From Cellulophaga sp. BC115SP (GTDB taxonomy: Bacteria; Bacteroidota; Bacteroidia; Cytophagales; Spirosomataceae), in NCBI RefSeq assembly GCF_009905545.1, contig NZ_JAAALB010000028.1, positions 1 through 64,000 of the forward strand: a stretch of 64,000 nt of DNA, read 5' to 3'. This document shows, piece after piece, positions 1 through 10,809 of the stretch (position 1 is the first letter of the stretch; each line of letters begins with the position of its first letter). The notes under the pieces were generated by a model. That model did not search any database. It was not told the origin of the DNA and was given only the letters and a program-made list of their open reading frames with translations. The position numbers were made by a program, and so were the translations under genes.

Positions 1-668
1 AATTCTTTACTCACCGTAACATTATTATAGCAGTTGGCTACTTGTGTAAACAAATCTTCCACTCGGTTGGGTTCTGGAATCAATTTGAGTTGTTGTTCCC
101 AGAAAGGTTTATCCATTTCCATTGCCATCTTTGCCGTGAATTTAAACTCTCTTAATCCCGGACGAATCTCACCAGCACCAATGACAATCATTTTCTTTAC
201 TCTTGCTGGATACATGGCGCCGAATTTATAAGCCGAATACCCACCATCACTAAAGCCAAGTACGATGACACTATCTTTAGTAACAGCATTGATAACAGTC
301 ATGGCATCATTGGCTCTTTGCTCAAATGTTAATGGTTTTGTTCCCAATTCTGATTTACCATGCCCACGGCTAGAAATAGCTATCACTTGATATTGTCCTT
401 TCAGTTGGTCTATAAAATCAGCAAACTCAATGATTGAGCCAAATAAACCTCCATGCAACAACACGATTGGTTGACCTTTACCATAGACTTCATAATAAAT
501 TTTAGCATCTTTTGTTTGTACATAATGCCCTACTTGAGGGTTATTTCTATACGGAATTTTATTTACTACATTAGCTGGCTGGAATGCTCTTCGTAGTGTT
601 TGCTGTCCATAAAGATTGGATATTGATAGTATTACTGTCGTTATGATTGAAATAAATTTTGAAAACAT
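1..668 (-). CDS. Alpha/beta hydrolase, exported, C-terminus cut by window edge
   Basis: An open frame of about 222 codons starts at an ATG complementary to 666-668 and runs off the left edge. My translation begins with a hydrophobic signal peptide (MFSKFISIITTVILSIS, ending near NLYGQ), so the product is probably periplasmic. An oxyanion-type motif (LLHGGLFGS) and a nucleophile elbow GFSDGG with Ser140 identify the alpha/beta-hydrolase fold; an SRGHGKSE segment lies between them, as in proline iminopeptidase and haloperoxidase-like members. The His of the triad would lie beyond the edge. The substrate cannot be told. It is read away from the AraC gene at 987, which may regulate it (inference). 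Confidence 0.85.
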   Translation of the reverse strand, partial: MFSKFISIITTVILSISNLYGQQTLRRAFQPANVVNKIPYRNNPQVGHYVQTKDAKIYYEVYGKGQPIVLLHGGLFGSIIEFADFIDQLKGQYQVIAISSRGHGKSELGTKPLTFEQRANDAMTVINAVTKDSVIVLGFSDGGYSAYKFGAMYPARVKKMIVIGAGEIRPGLREFKFTAKMAMEMDKPFWEQQLKLIPEPNRVEDLFTQVANCYNNVTVSKE

Positions 669-986
669 TGGTTTATGTTAGATGTTTATGTTGTATATTT
701 TTTTAAAAGCAACGAACATTAGAGATTGTTAATTTTAATAGTACTAAGCTTTTCCTTTCCAATTCTTTGGTTCAGAAAAAGAAATGGCTGTTACTAACAG
801 GAGTTTATGGTTACACGACAGGTTTTATGAGACATATCGGAACTGCAAGATAAAAAATAGTGCTAACATCGTATCGGCAATAGGTTGGCTAACTGATGAC
901 TCATTCATAGCAAATCTGTCCATTTCTCAATTCAGTCGTCAGACTCTAAATTATAATTGAACTTTTATAAAAATTCATAAACTAAT
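669..986. other. Intergenic region between divergent genes, no gene seen
   Basis: This 318-base AT-rich stretch separates the minus-strand hydrolase from the plus-strand AraC gene and must contain both promoters. I see no convincing ORF, RNA gene or long palindrome in it. Confidence 0.5.
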
Positions 987-1841
987 GTGAAAAAGAAAAA
1001 AATCATTTCTATCAATAGCATCAAGGATAAATATAATGACGGTTTAATCATTATACAGGCAAACTTTAATGGTTTCCCTGATTCAAACGATGTAGGGCAA
1101 TCTCATAGGGACGACGGTCATTTATTTATATTACAGGAAAAAGGAACTACGTATATTGAAATAGATTTTCAAAAACATAAAATTGATGCGCCTTCCATTA
1201 TTTATATTCATCCTAATCAAGTTCATCGTTTGATTTTGTTTGAAAATGCTACGTTTAGTGGTTGGATAATTACCAGTGAAAATATACAGCCCGAATTTCT
1301 GAAACTATTAGAAGAGCTCGTACCAGCCAATATTCTTCCGTTAAACAAAGAGGTATTTGCAATTATTTCAGAGGTTGCTTCTCTAAGCATAAAACTATCA
1401 GAGCGGAAAGATGAAAAGCTCTACTATCCCATTCTCAAAGAAAGTTGTAACACCTTGGTAGCTTTAGTTATATCGCAATATTTATCATTAGCCAAATCGT
1501 CCGACCAAGTGTCACGTTTTGCAGTTATCACGAAGGCCTTCAAATTATCTTTGGAACAAAATTATATAGAAAGTAAACGACCAGCCGAATATGCAAAAAA
1601 GTTAAGTATATCAACTTCTTACCTAAACGAATGTGTCAAAACCACTACGGGTCATTCCGTTACATATCATATACATCAGCGTGTTATATTGGCATCACAA
1701 CGCCTGCTTTATTATTCAGATAAATCTATAAAAGAAATTGCCCATGAACTGGGCTATGATGACTATTCCTATTTTATACGATTATTTGCCAAGTTTACAG
1801 GAATGACTCCTGTAGCATTTAGGAGCAAAAACCTCGATTAG
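987..1841 (+). CDS. AraC-family transcriptional regulator
   Basis: A 284-aa protein with an N-terminal cupin-like sensing half and a C-terminal double helix-turn-helix of AraC type. The second HTH region carries the usual signature (IKEIAHELGYDDYSYFIRLF followed by AKFTGMTPVAFR). The start is GTG at 987; the overlapping ATG at 985 is followed at once by TGA and cannot be used. It lies between a divergent hydrolase and a downstream ABM-type monooxygenase gene, so either may be its target. The N-terminal half has no recognisable ligand motif, so the inducer is unknown. Confidence 0.9.
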   Translation: MKKKKIISINSIKDKYNDGLIIIQANFNGFPDSNDVGQSHRDDGHLFILQEKGTTYIEIDFQKHKIDAPSIIYIHPNQVHRLILFENATFSGWIITSENIQPEFLKLLEELVPANILPLNKEVFAIISEVASLSIKLSERKDEKLYYPILKESCNTLVALVISQYLSLAKSSDQVSRFAVITKAFKLSLEQNYIESKRPAEYAKKLSISTSYLNECVKTTTGHSVTYHIHQRVILASQRLLYYSDKSIKEIAHELGYDDYSYFIRLFAKFTGMTPVAFRSKNLD

Positions 1842-1865
1842 TCCTATACTTACCCTATATTGACC

Positions 1866-1896
1866 TTGTGGAGCCATTGCGTACCTTGTAGTTTTG
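1866..1896 (+). promoter_or_regulatory. Candidate Bacteroidota promoter for the ABM gene
   Basis: TTG at 1866-1868 is followed after 20 bases by TAGTTTTG at 1889-1896, matching the Bacteroidota -33/-7 pattern (TTG, 19-21 bases, TAnnTTTG). It lies 29 bases before the ATG at 1926 and after the stop of the AraC gene, so the monooxygenase gene probably has its own promoter. Confidence 0.6.
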
Positions 1897-1925
1897 TACT
1901 TTCAAAAATTATAAAAGTATAAAAT

Positions 1926-2249
1926 ATGGAAACATCAAAAGTAAACCAGCCAGGTTACGTATTGCGTTTTAAGGCGAAACCCGGTAAAGGGGAAGAATTA
2001 TTCCAGTTATGTAATGACCTACACTTCACTGGCGATCCGGATGGCCCTGTCAATTGGGTTCTCGCTCGTTCAATTGAAGACCCAGACCTTTTGTGGGCAT
2101 TTGAGTTCTACCGCGACGATGCTTCATTTGAGCGTCACTATTCCAACCCTGAGCTTGAAGAGGGACATCAACGGGTTATAGATTTGCTTGATGAAGATGG
2201 CGATGAATTGGGGATTCGTGAGCACATTCGTATTATATTTTCTAGTTAA
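1926..2249 (+). CDS. ABM-domain (quinol monooxygenase-like) protein
   Basis: A 107-aa single-domain cytoplasmic protein. The pattern GYVLRFKAKPGKGEEL at the start, a central WAFEFYRDDASFERHY and a following helix are typical of the antibiotic-biosynthesis-monooxygenase/dimeric alpha-beta barrel fold (YgiN and related quinol monooxygenases). Such proteins act as small dimers, often on quinones or aromatics without cofactor. The substrate here is unknown. It sits 84 bases after an AraC regulator, with a strong hairpin terminator after it, so it is probably a single-gene transcript. Confidence 0.75.
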   Translation: METSKVNQPGYVLRFKAKPGKGEELFQLCNDLHFTGDPDGPVNWVLARSIEDPDLLWAFEFYRDDASFERHYSNPELEEGHQRVIDLLDEDGDELGIREHIRIIFSS

Positions 2250-2310
2250 ATTAAAATAATTAATCCTAATAGTTACTTGGATTAATTTGAGTCAAAGATT
2301 TAATTCTTAG

Positions 2311-2347
2311 GCTACAATGGCTACTTTGTGAAAGTAGCCATTGTAGC
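2311..2347 (+). terminator. Strong hairpin terminator
   Basis: Perfect 17-bp stem (2311-2327 with 2331-2347) and a 3-base loop, between two plus-strand genes. No long T tract follows, which is common in Bacteroidota; the role as terminator of the ABM gene is inferred from position. Confidence 0.65.
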
Positions 2348-2463
2348 TTAAGAAAACAGATATATTCATATCAACGACCCATTAAGATTAATATTAGTCT
2401 CGTTTTATAATACTCCGCGCGTTTTATGAGATATTTGTGTTGTTTTTTGTACTTTTATTCACC

Positions 2464-3342
2464 ATGAAAGCATCTCACGAATTTCCTAATCCAGCGTTAA
2501 ATATAGTCTTAAAACAACGAGGCTTCAAAGTAAGTTGGAACACACTTCAAAAGAGCAGCCCTACGGCATTTGGTCGTCGCCATTTCAATTTAATTCTTCT
2601 AAGTATTGGGCATAGTAAAATACATTTTAACGACCATGTTTTCCACCTTGATGGCGTGTACTTATTCTTTGCTAACTCTCGTGTGCCTTACGCTACCGAA
2701 ATTTTGTCTGATAATCATACAGGCTACTCTTGCGTTTTTACAGAAGAATTCATTAAGCCTCTTGCAAGACTTGAAAGTATCAAACAATCTCCATTATTTA
2801 AAGTAAATGGAACACCAGCCTTTAAACTTAACACAGAACAACAGGCTAAATTAACTGGAATATTTGAAACGATGATTGCCAATGATACAACAGATTATCT
2901 CTACAAGGATGATATGATGCGTAATTATATTCAATTAATTATTCATGAAACGTTACAAATGCAACCAGATGAGCATTTTACTCAATTCAATAATGCTTCG
3001 TTACGAATAACAACCAAATTTATGGAAATTCTTGAGCGACAATTTCCAATTGAAGATATGAATAACCCTATCCATTTAAAAACTGCTCAGGATTACGCAA
3101 ATCAGCTTTCTATTCATGTAAATTATCTAAACCGTGCCGTAAAGGAAATATTAGGAAAATCTACTACCACTATTATTGCAGAGCGAATCTCTGCAGAGGC
3201 GATAACTTTATTACGATATACAGATTGGAATATTGCCGAAATTGCTTACGCATTAGGGTTTGAATACGCTAACTATTTCAGCAATTTCCTAAAAAAAGCA
3301 ACAGGAAACTCGCCTAAGTTTTATCGAGCAAATCAGGTTTGA
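2464..3342 (+). CDS. AraC-family transcriptional regulator
   Basis: A 292-aa AraC regulator when started at ATG 2464; an in-frame GTG at 2437 would add nine hydrophobic residues with no family support, so I prefer the ATG. The N-terminal half is a cupin-like domain (HFNLILLSIGHSKIHFNDHV) and the C-terminus contains the AraC double HTH (WNIAEIAYALGFEYANYFSN followed by FLKKATGNSPKFYR). It precedes the CocE/S15-like hydrolase on the same strand by 131 bases and is the obvious candidate regulator of it. It is related in layout to the AraC proteins at 987 and 36835. Confidence 0.9.
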   Translation: MKASHEFPNPALNIVLKQRGFKVSWNTLQKSSPTAFGRRHFNLILLSIGHSKIHFNDHVFHLDGVYLFFANSRVPYATEILSDNHTGYSCVFTEEFIKPLARLESIKQSPLFKVNGTPAFKLNTEQQAKLTGIFETMIANDTTDYLYKDDMMRNYIQLIIHETLQMQPDEHFTQFNNASLRITTKFMEILERQFPIEDMNNPIHLKTAQDYANQLSIHVNYLNRAVKEILGKSTTTIIAERISAEAITLLRYTDWNIAEIAYALGFEYANYFSNFLKKATGNSPKFYRANQV

Positions 3343-3473
3343 ATTTTATACTTTTTGGATTGAATCATTTATTCTTTTGGGAACTACGACAGGTACCTTT
3401 GTATTACTGAATGAGTCGAAACTTATATTGTTTTAACTCAACAGTAGAAAAAGAATAATTCAATTCAAATATC

Positions 3474-5237
3474 ATGAATAACTCAGAAAAAAAAACAGAA
3501 AAGGTAATGCCGATTTTTGAGTCAGCATATACCTACAATGCAGGAATTGAACATGGAATGCTTAGTGATTTTGAACCAAGCACACGTATTTTGCCAAAAG
3601 ATTACCAAGTTGGTGAAAGATTCAAAAAGTTACCAGTAGAAATCGTTTTTGAGAAAGACGTAGCAGTTACTTTGCGTGATGGTGTAAAAATTTATGTGGA
3701 TATTTTTAGGCCCGCTACGAAGGAGAAAATTCCTGTTATTATAGCATGGAGTCCTTACGGCAAAAGTGGTGGTACAGCACCTAAGACTACCGGTCTTTTT
3801 GATATGTTAGGGCTTGATAATGCTATGCTTTCAGGTTTAGCAAAGTTTGAAGGGCCCGACCCAGCCTATTGGTGTGCAAATGGATATGCAGTTTGTAACC
3901 CTGACCCAAGAGGTATTGCCCATTCAGAAGGTGATATTTCGATGATTGGCACACAAGAAGGAAGAGATTGCCATGATTTGATAGAATGGCTTGCTATGCA
4001 AGATTGGTGTAATAGCAAAGTTGCCATGAGTGGTACTTCATACCTTGCTTTTTCTCAATGGTTTACTGCTGCTGAACAGCCCCCGCATTTGGCTGCCATA
4101 AATCCTTGGGAGGGATTAAGTGATGCCTATCGTGATTTGGTAATGAAGGGAGGAATGCCAGATTTACACTTCACTAAGCGATTACAAGTAAACCACGTGG
4201 GTAACGGAAAGCGTGAAGATGTTTACGCCGAAGCACTGTGTTATCCATTGGCTAATAATGAAGTTTGGGAAGACAAGATTGTTAAATTTGACAAGATTAC
4301 AGTACCTGCTTTCGTAGTTGCGAGCTATTCCAATACATTGCATACCACAGGAACTTTCCGTGCATGGCGCAAAATGGCTTCTCAAGAAAAATGGTTACGC
4401 ATTCATAATACACAAGAATGGCCTGATTACTATGAAGAAACGAATAAAGAAGATTTGCTGCGTTTCTTTGATCACTATTTAAAAGGGATCGACAATGGTT
4501 GGAGGACAACACCTCGTGTTCGTTATGCCATACATGATTTTGAAGGTGGCGACCGCATCAATCAAATAGCAGACCAATTTCCGCCTAAAGAGATTAATTA
4601 TCAAAAGTATTACCTCGATGGCAAATCTCGTAGTTTAAAACTTGATGAAATATCACATGAGATTCCAGTAGTTTACGATACCGAATCTGAGCATGGCTTA
4701 GCATCATTCACCATCCGATTTGATAAAGACACAGTGATGGTAGGTTATCCTAAAGCACACTTATGGGTAGAAGCTAAAGGAGCCGATGATATGGATTTGT
4801 TTGTTAATATTCAAAAACTGGATAAGCACGGCAATCATTTACAACAATTTGTGGTGCCTAATCAGGGTGCTTTGATGCAAGACCTTACTGAACGAGGCAG
4901 CTCTGTATTAAGATACAAGGGATCTAGTGGTCGTTTACGTGTTTCTGCACGTCATTTGGATAAAGAATTATCAACAAATGAAATTCCAGTACACAGCTTT
5001 GATAGAGTTGAAAAATTAAAAGCTGATGAAATTGTGGAAATCGAAATCGACCTTTTGCCCATTGGTATAGTATTTTATGAAGGCGAACAATTACGATTTG
5101 TCATTAGCTCAAAGAATGATTTGGGGGCGATTATGCCTGGTACACCTGGTTTTGTTCCAGAAAATAAAGGACAACATATCATACATACTGGTGGAAGACA
5201 CGATTCTTATATTCAATTACCTATCAAAACGATATAA
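3474..5237 (+). CDS. CocE/NonD-family hydrolase (peptidase S15-like)
   Basis: A 587-aa protein of the X-Pro dipeptidyl-peptidase/cocaine-esterase class. The alpha/beta-hydrolase core includes the AVTLRDGVKIYVDIFRP entry motif, the PRG..HSEG segment and the nucleophile elbow SGTSYLAF (Ser189). A C-terminal jelly-roll domain follows (roughly residues 390-587, ending LRFVISSKNDLGA), as in S15/CocE enzymes. No signal peptide is seen, so it is cytoplasmic. Family members hydrolyse acyl esters or amides; the substrate cannot be told. A TACCTTTG element at 3394-3401 could be its -7 box, but no TTG sits at the right distance. A preceding AraC gene suggests induction by an ester- or amide-type compound (inference). 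Confidence 0.85.
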   Translation: MNNSEKKTEKVMPIFESAYTYNAGIEHGMLSDFEPSTRILPKDYQVGERFKKLPVEIVFEKDVAVTLRDGVKIYVDIFRPATKEKIPVIIAWSPYGKSGGTAPKTTGLFDMLGLDNAMLSGLAKFEGPDPAYWCANGYAVCNPDPRGIAHSEGDISMIGTQEGRDCHDLIEWLAMQDWCNSKVAMSGTSYLAFSQWFTAAEQPPHLAAINPWEGLSDAYRDLVMKGGMPDLHFTKRLQVNHVGNGKREDVYAEALCYPLANNEVWEDKIVKFDKITVPAFVVASYSNTLHTTGTFRAWRKMASQEKWLRIHNTQEWPDYYEETNKEDLLRFFDHYLKGIDNGWRTTPRVRYAIHDFEGGDRINQIADQFPPKEINYQKYYLDGKSRSLKLDEISHEIPVVYDTESEHGLASFTIRFDKDTVMVGYPKAHLWVEAKGADDMDLFVNIQKLDKHGNHLQQFVVPNQGALMQDLTERGSSVLRYKGSSGRLRVSARHLDKELSTNEIPVHSFDRVEKLKADEIVEIEIDLLPIGIVFYEGEQLRFVISSKNDLGAIMPGTPGFVPENKGQHIIHTGGRHDSYIQLPIKTI

Positions 5238-5365
5238 TGTAAGATTCCCCCCAAATAGTAGGAATTAAATGTTAAACATCTTCTCCAATCTTAATTTTTA
5301 AACAGTAGACTTTATCACAGTTTATTATGTATTGATATTTTACAATTCAATTTGTAGCTCTAATA

Positions 5366-5530
5366 TAGGACTGTATGAAGGATTTCAAACTATTGCAGAT
5401 TTAGGATTTCTGATTTCGGAAATAAAGTAAAATACCTTTATTTTTCACAAAAATAGAAGATTACTATTCCGAAACTCAACATCCAATATCCGAAATGGAT
5501 GGGTATTATATTCCTTCGTACAGCCCTAGT
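5366..5530 (+). repeat. Dispersed palindromic repeat element, full copy A
   Basis: An intergenic element of about 165 bp with imperfect terminal inverted repeats: GGACTGTATGAAGGA on the left matches the reverse complement of TCCTTCGTACAGCCC on the right. Inside are a GATTTCTGATTTCGGAAAT block and an arm with TCCGAAA...CAATATCCGAAAT. Related copies lie at 37761, 54362 and 55208, with half copies at 29783 and 44221. It contains no ORF. Confidence 0.75.
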
Positions 5531-5590
5531 TTTAATATGTCAATTTCTGCGTAAAATGAGAATTATCACATGATTCAAAATCATGAATTT

Positions 5591-5620
5591 ACGGTTTGAT
5601 TTTCTATTATATCAAACCGT
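5591..5620 (-). terminator. Terminator hairpin after aldo/keto reductase gene
   Basis: A perfect 10-bp inverted repeat (ACGGTTTGAT, 5591-5600, with 5611-5620) lies just past the stop codon of the minus-strand reductase gene. Confidence 0.6.
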
Positions 5621-5631
5621 GATAAGGTCTA

Positions 5632-7402
<1,771 letters not shown>

Positions 7403-7576
7403 GTCTGTTTCATTTGAATTGTTGTCAAATTTAAACGTTTTGAAACAACAATTTTCAAGCCTATTCTTCAATCAGTAAAAATGGTAGAAATACCAGTAAT
7501 TTTTATACTAATACAAGCTACAATTAAACTGAACTTTGTAATCAGTAATTCTCAATATTTAAAAAACTCAATCTTC

Positions 7577-9202
7577 ATGAAAAAAAATAGTTTTGGCTTT
7601 GCTTTTATGTTTCTGTTTTTTGTCGTTTCATCAAATGCCCAGCTTGTAAAAACGAATGCAGGAATGGTTAAAGGTGTTACCGAAGGTGATGTGACGATTT
7701 TTAAAGGCATTCCTTACGCTGCACCGCCCGTTGGTGAATTCCGTTGGCGACCACCACAACCCGTAAAGCCTTGGACAGGTGAGCGTGATGCCACCACTTT
7801 TTGTAAAGATTGTGGACAAGCAGGTTGGGGACAAGGTGGAAGACAAAAAATAGCTCCCAATGTTTCAGAAGATTGTCTTGCCTTGAATATATGGAAACCT
7901 GCCAATGCCCAAAAAGGTGCAAAATTACCTGTAATGGTTTGGATTCACGGGGGTGGATTTACTGGTGGAAGTGGTTCAACGCCTCAAAATTTTGGACATG
8001 AATTTACCAAACAAGGGGTTATTTTGGTTAATATCCATTACCGTTTGGGACGTTTAGGCTTTTTTACTCATCCTGCTTTAAATAAAGAATTTCCGAACGA
8101 ACCCAAAGGAAATTATGGCTACATGGACCAAATAGCAGCTTTGCAATGGATTCAAAAAAATATTGCAGCCTTCGGTGGCGACCCTAAAAATGTGACAATA
8201 TTCGGTTTCTCGGCAGGTGGTGTTTCGGTACACTCTTTATTGACGATTCCAGCAGCCAAAGGGCTTTTTCATAAATTAATCAGTGAGTCGGGTGGTGGCA
8301 GAGATGGTGTGCTTACAGGAAGACCAATAGGCAAAGAAAATGCAGATGTTTTCTATAATATTTCTGCCGAAACTATCGGTTTGAACTTTGCCAAAAGTAA
8401 AGGCATAGAAGGAACTGATGCCGATGCTTTGGCAAAACTGCGAGCATTAAGTATAGAAGAAATTGTAGATGGAGGACAAGAAACCGATGGGCCAAATGGC
8501 CCACGTACCTATTCAGGCCCAATACTCGACGGAAAGTTAGTAGTAGAAACAGCCGAAAGTGCTTACATGGCTGGCAGACAACCCCAAATGCCTTTAATGA
8601 TTGGTAATTGTAGTGCCGAAATTAGTGGTGCGTTTGTGAGTAATGCCAAAACAAAAGAAGAATTGTTTGCTTCATTCGGAGAGTTAGAAGCTGAGGCAAA
8701 AGCCGCTTATGACCCAGATGGTAGCAAAACATTTAATGAAGTAATCACCAAATTCAATACCGACTGGGTTTGGGGAGAGCCTGCTCGAATGACCGCCAGA
8801 ACATTTTTGGCAAAAGCCGCACCTACTTATATGTATCAGTTTGGATATGTGCCTGCGGCTGCACAGCAAAGGTCGCCTTACGGTGCTGGTCATGGCTCAG
8901 AGGTTTCGTTTGTTTTCAATACACTCGATGCTCCACGTTTTGGTCCTCCTTCTAAGCCAACTGAGTCAGAATACGAATTAGCCAAAAAAATGAATGCTTA
9001 TTGGGCAAATTTTGCGAAAACAGGAAATCCAAATGGTGCTGGTTTGCCTAATTGGCCAATTTACAACAACCAAAATCAAGATATGCTTGATGTGGAGCTT
9101 GACGGCAAAATAGTAGCTAAACCCGACCCTCGCAAGGCAAGATTTGATGTTGTTGAAAAAGCATTTAAGAATAGAGGTAAGATTCAATCAAGAGGTATTT
9201 AA
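7577..9202 (+). CDS. Type-B carboxylesterase, exported
   Basis: A 541-aa carboxylesterase/lipase of type B. The ATG at 7577 gives a clear signal peptide (MKKNSFGFAFMFLFFVVSSN, cut near AQ); the longer frame from 7481 would bury it. The family hallmarks are EDCLALNIWKP, the oxyanion HGGGF region, the nucleophile elbow GFSAGG with Ser212, and the late His in YGAGHGSEVSFVF. It should hydrolyse carboxylic esters in the periplasm. It heads a closely spaced plus-strand gene set (gaps of 34, 16, 30, 113 and 22 bases) that ends with molybdenum-hydroxylase genes and a terminator at 15901. Ester cleavage may therefore feed alcohol or aldehyde oxidation (inference). Confidence 0.9.
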   Translation: MKKNSFGFAFMFLFFVVSSNAQLVKTNAGMVKGVTEGDVTIFKGIPYAAPPVGEFRWRPPQPVKPWTGERDATTFCKDCGQAGWGQGGRQKIAPNVSEDCLALNIWKPANAQKGAKLPVMVWIHGGGFTGGSGSTPQNFGHEFTKQGVILVNIHYRLGRLGFFTHPALNKEFPNEPKGNYGYMDQIAALQWIQKNIAAFGGDPKNVTIFGFSAGGVSVHSLLTIPAAKGLFHKLISESGGGRDGVLTGRPIGKENADVFYNISAETIGLNFAKSKGIEGTDADALAKLRALSIEEIVDGGQETDGPNGPRTYSGPILDGKLVVETAESAYMAGRQPQMPLMIGNCSAEISGAFVSNAKTKEELFASFGELEAEAKAAYDPDGSKTFNEVITKFNTDWVWGEPARMTARTFLAKAAPTYMYQFGYVPAAAQQRSPYGAGHGSEVSFVFNTLDAPRFGPPSKPTESEYELAKKMNAYWANFAKTGNPNGAGLPNWPIYNNQNQDMLDVELDGKIVAKPDPRKARFDVVEKAFKNRGKIQSRGI

Positions 9203-9236
9203 TAAGTTGTATCATTTAAAATCAGATTAATTCAAC

Positions 9237-9689
9237 ATGAAACGTATAATTTCTTTATTATCAATCAGCTTATTGATAATTCAATTTTCTTTTGCTCAGT
9301 CAACAAAAGACGAACAAACAGTATTACAACTATCCAAAGACAAGTGGCAATGGATGGCCGATAAAGACGTGGACAAGCTCAAAGAATTATTTGATGCCAA
9401 GGCAAAGTTTGTACACATGAGCGGTACTTGGAAAACAGACGAAGAACTCGAAATTATCAAAACTGGCAGTATTTGGTACAAACAAGCCAAAGTGCATGAT
9501 ACTGCCATAGAAATGTCTGGTAAAACGGCAATCGTTTGGAATAGAATTACTCTTGACGCAGTAGTTAGAGGCAATGTAGCTGTAACTGAATTTACGGTAA
9601 CAGAAGTGTATCAAAAACAAGGCAAAGCGTGGAAGATGTTAGCCTTAACCTTTAGTAGTGTACGTGATACGCATCAGATTAAGAAATAG
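9237..9689 (+). CDS. NTF2-like (DUF4440/SnoaL-type) exported protein
   Basis: A 150-aa protein with a signal peptide (MKRIISLLSISLLIIQFSFA, cut near QS) and an NTF2-like cone fold: an N-terminal helix with DKWQWMADKDVDKLKELFD, then a strand-rich half with HMSGTWKTDEEL and VTEVYQKQGKAWKMLALTFS. Members bind small ligands or serve as accessory proteins; a few are enzymes. It lies 34 bases after the carboxylesterase and 16 bases before the lipoprotein hydrolase, so it belongs to the same operon. A similar protein is encoded at 21661. Confidence 0.8.
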   Translation: MKRIISLLSISLLIIQFSFAQSTKDEQTVLQLSKDKWQWMADKDVDKLKELFDAKAKFVHMSGTWKTDEELEIIKTGSIWYKQAKVHDTAIEMSGKTAIVWNRITLDAVVRGNVAVTEFTVTEVYQKQGKAWKMLALTFSSVRDTHQIKK

Positions 9690-9705
9690 TAAAAGCAAAG
9701 AAAAC

Positions 9706-10779
9706 ATGATTGGCTTTAGAAAAAATAGCTTTTTGTTGGCGGTAATAAGTATTCCATTACTTATTACTGCTTGTGTTTCTAATAAGGGCTTATTGGTCAT
9801 TAAAGAACAAGGCAGCTTTGCTGTTGGCGGTTCGGTAATCAAAAATGAAGGAACATTTGACCCCATCAAGCGAACACCAGAGGGACAAACTTTTCATGGC
9901 GACCACGCTTATATTACGTATCAGATTCCTGCAAAAGCCCGAAAATTACCCTTGATTTTTTGGCATGGCATCGGACAGTTTTCTAAAACTTGGGAAACAA
10001 CGCCCGATGGTCGTGAAGGATTTAATAATATTTTTCTGAGAAGAGGTTTTGGCGTTTATCTAATCGACCAACCTCGTCGGGGCAATGCCAGCAGAAGTAC
10101 CGTAAAAGCTACTATTGAACCAACACCTGACGAACAAATGTGGTTTGGAACGTTTAGAGTAGGCATTGGTTATGATTATTTTCCAGGAGTACAATTTGCC
10201 AAAGACGAAGAAACACTAAATCAGTATTTTCGTCAGATGGTACCCAATATCGGCGGTTTTGATACGGAAGTTATAACCAATGCTACTTCAAAACTTTTTG
10301 ATAAAATTGGGGAAGGAGTACTCGTAACACACTCTCATTCAGGAGGTTTTGGTTGGGCTACTGCGGTAAAAAATAACAAAATCAAAGCAATTGCCTCTTA
10401 TGAACCGGGTAGCGGTTTTCTCTTTCCAGACAATGAAGTGCCTGCTCCTGTGGCAAGTTCGGCTGGCCCTGTTGCAGCCATCGGTGTGCCGATGGCTGAA
10501 TTTTTGAAGCTCACCAAAATTCCAATTATCATTTATTATGGTGATTTTATTCCTGAAAAACCAGACCCTAATCCCGGTGCTGACGGTTGGAGAGCAAGAA
10601 TGGAAATGGCTAAAAAATGGCGTGATGTAGTTAATAAATATGGTGGCGATGTTCGAGTTGTTCACTTGCCAGAAATTGGAATCAAAGGTAATACCCATTT
10701 CCCTTTTTCTGATTTGAATAATGTAGAAATTGCTGATTTGCTTTCTAAATGGTTAAAAGAAAAAGGATTAGATAAATAA
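9706..10779 (+). CDS. Lipoprotein alpha/beta hydrolase
   Basis: A 357-aa protein started at ATG 9706, giving a type-II signal peptide with lipobox LLITAC; the longer frame from 9658 overlaps the previous gene. The alpha/beta-hydrolase core has FWHGIGQFSKTWETTPDGR near the oxyanion region, a nucleophile elbow HSHSGGFG with Ser212, and a late His in GNTHFPFSD. Such secreted esterases are seen in Bacteroidota clusters for degrading small esters, but the substrate is unknown. As a membrane-anchored hydrolase in the same operon as a soluble type-B esterase and periplasmic oxidases, it probably acts on the same compound class. Confidence 0.82.
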   Translation: MIGFRKNSFLLAVISIPLLITACVSNKGLLVIKEQGSFAVGGSVIKNEGTFDPIKRTPEGQTFHGDHAYITYQIPAKARKLPLIFWHGIGQFSKTWETTPDGREGFNNIFLRRGFGVYLIDQPRRGNASRSTVKATIEPTPDEQMWFGTFRVGIGYDYFPGVQFAKDEETLNQYFRQMVPNIGGFDTEVITNATSKLFDKIGEGVLVTHSHSGGFGWATAVKNNKIKAIASYEPGSGFLFPDNEVPAPVASSAGPVAAIGVPMAEFLKLTKIPIIIYYGDFIPEKPDPNPGADGWRARMEMAKKWRDVVNKYGGDVRVVHLPEIGIKGNTHFPFSDLNNVEIADLLSKWLKEKGLDK

Positions 10780-10809
10780 TCAATACCTTTAATCCCAAAT
10801 TCAAAAAAT

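Noticed and set aside
7481-7576. N-terminal extension of the carboxylesterase
   Set aside because: It would place the signal peptide inside the protein; ATG 7577 gives a standard signal peptide.
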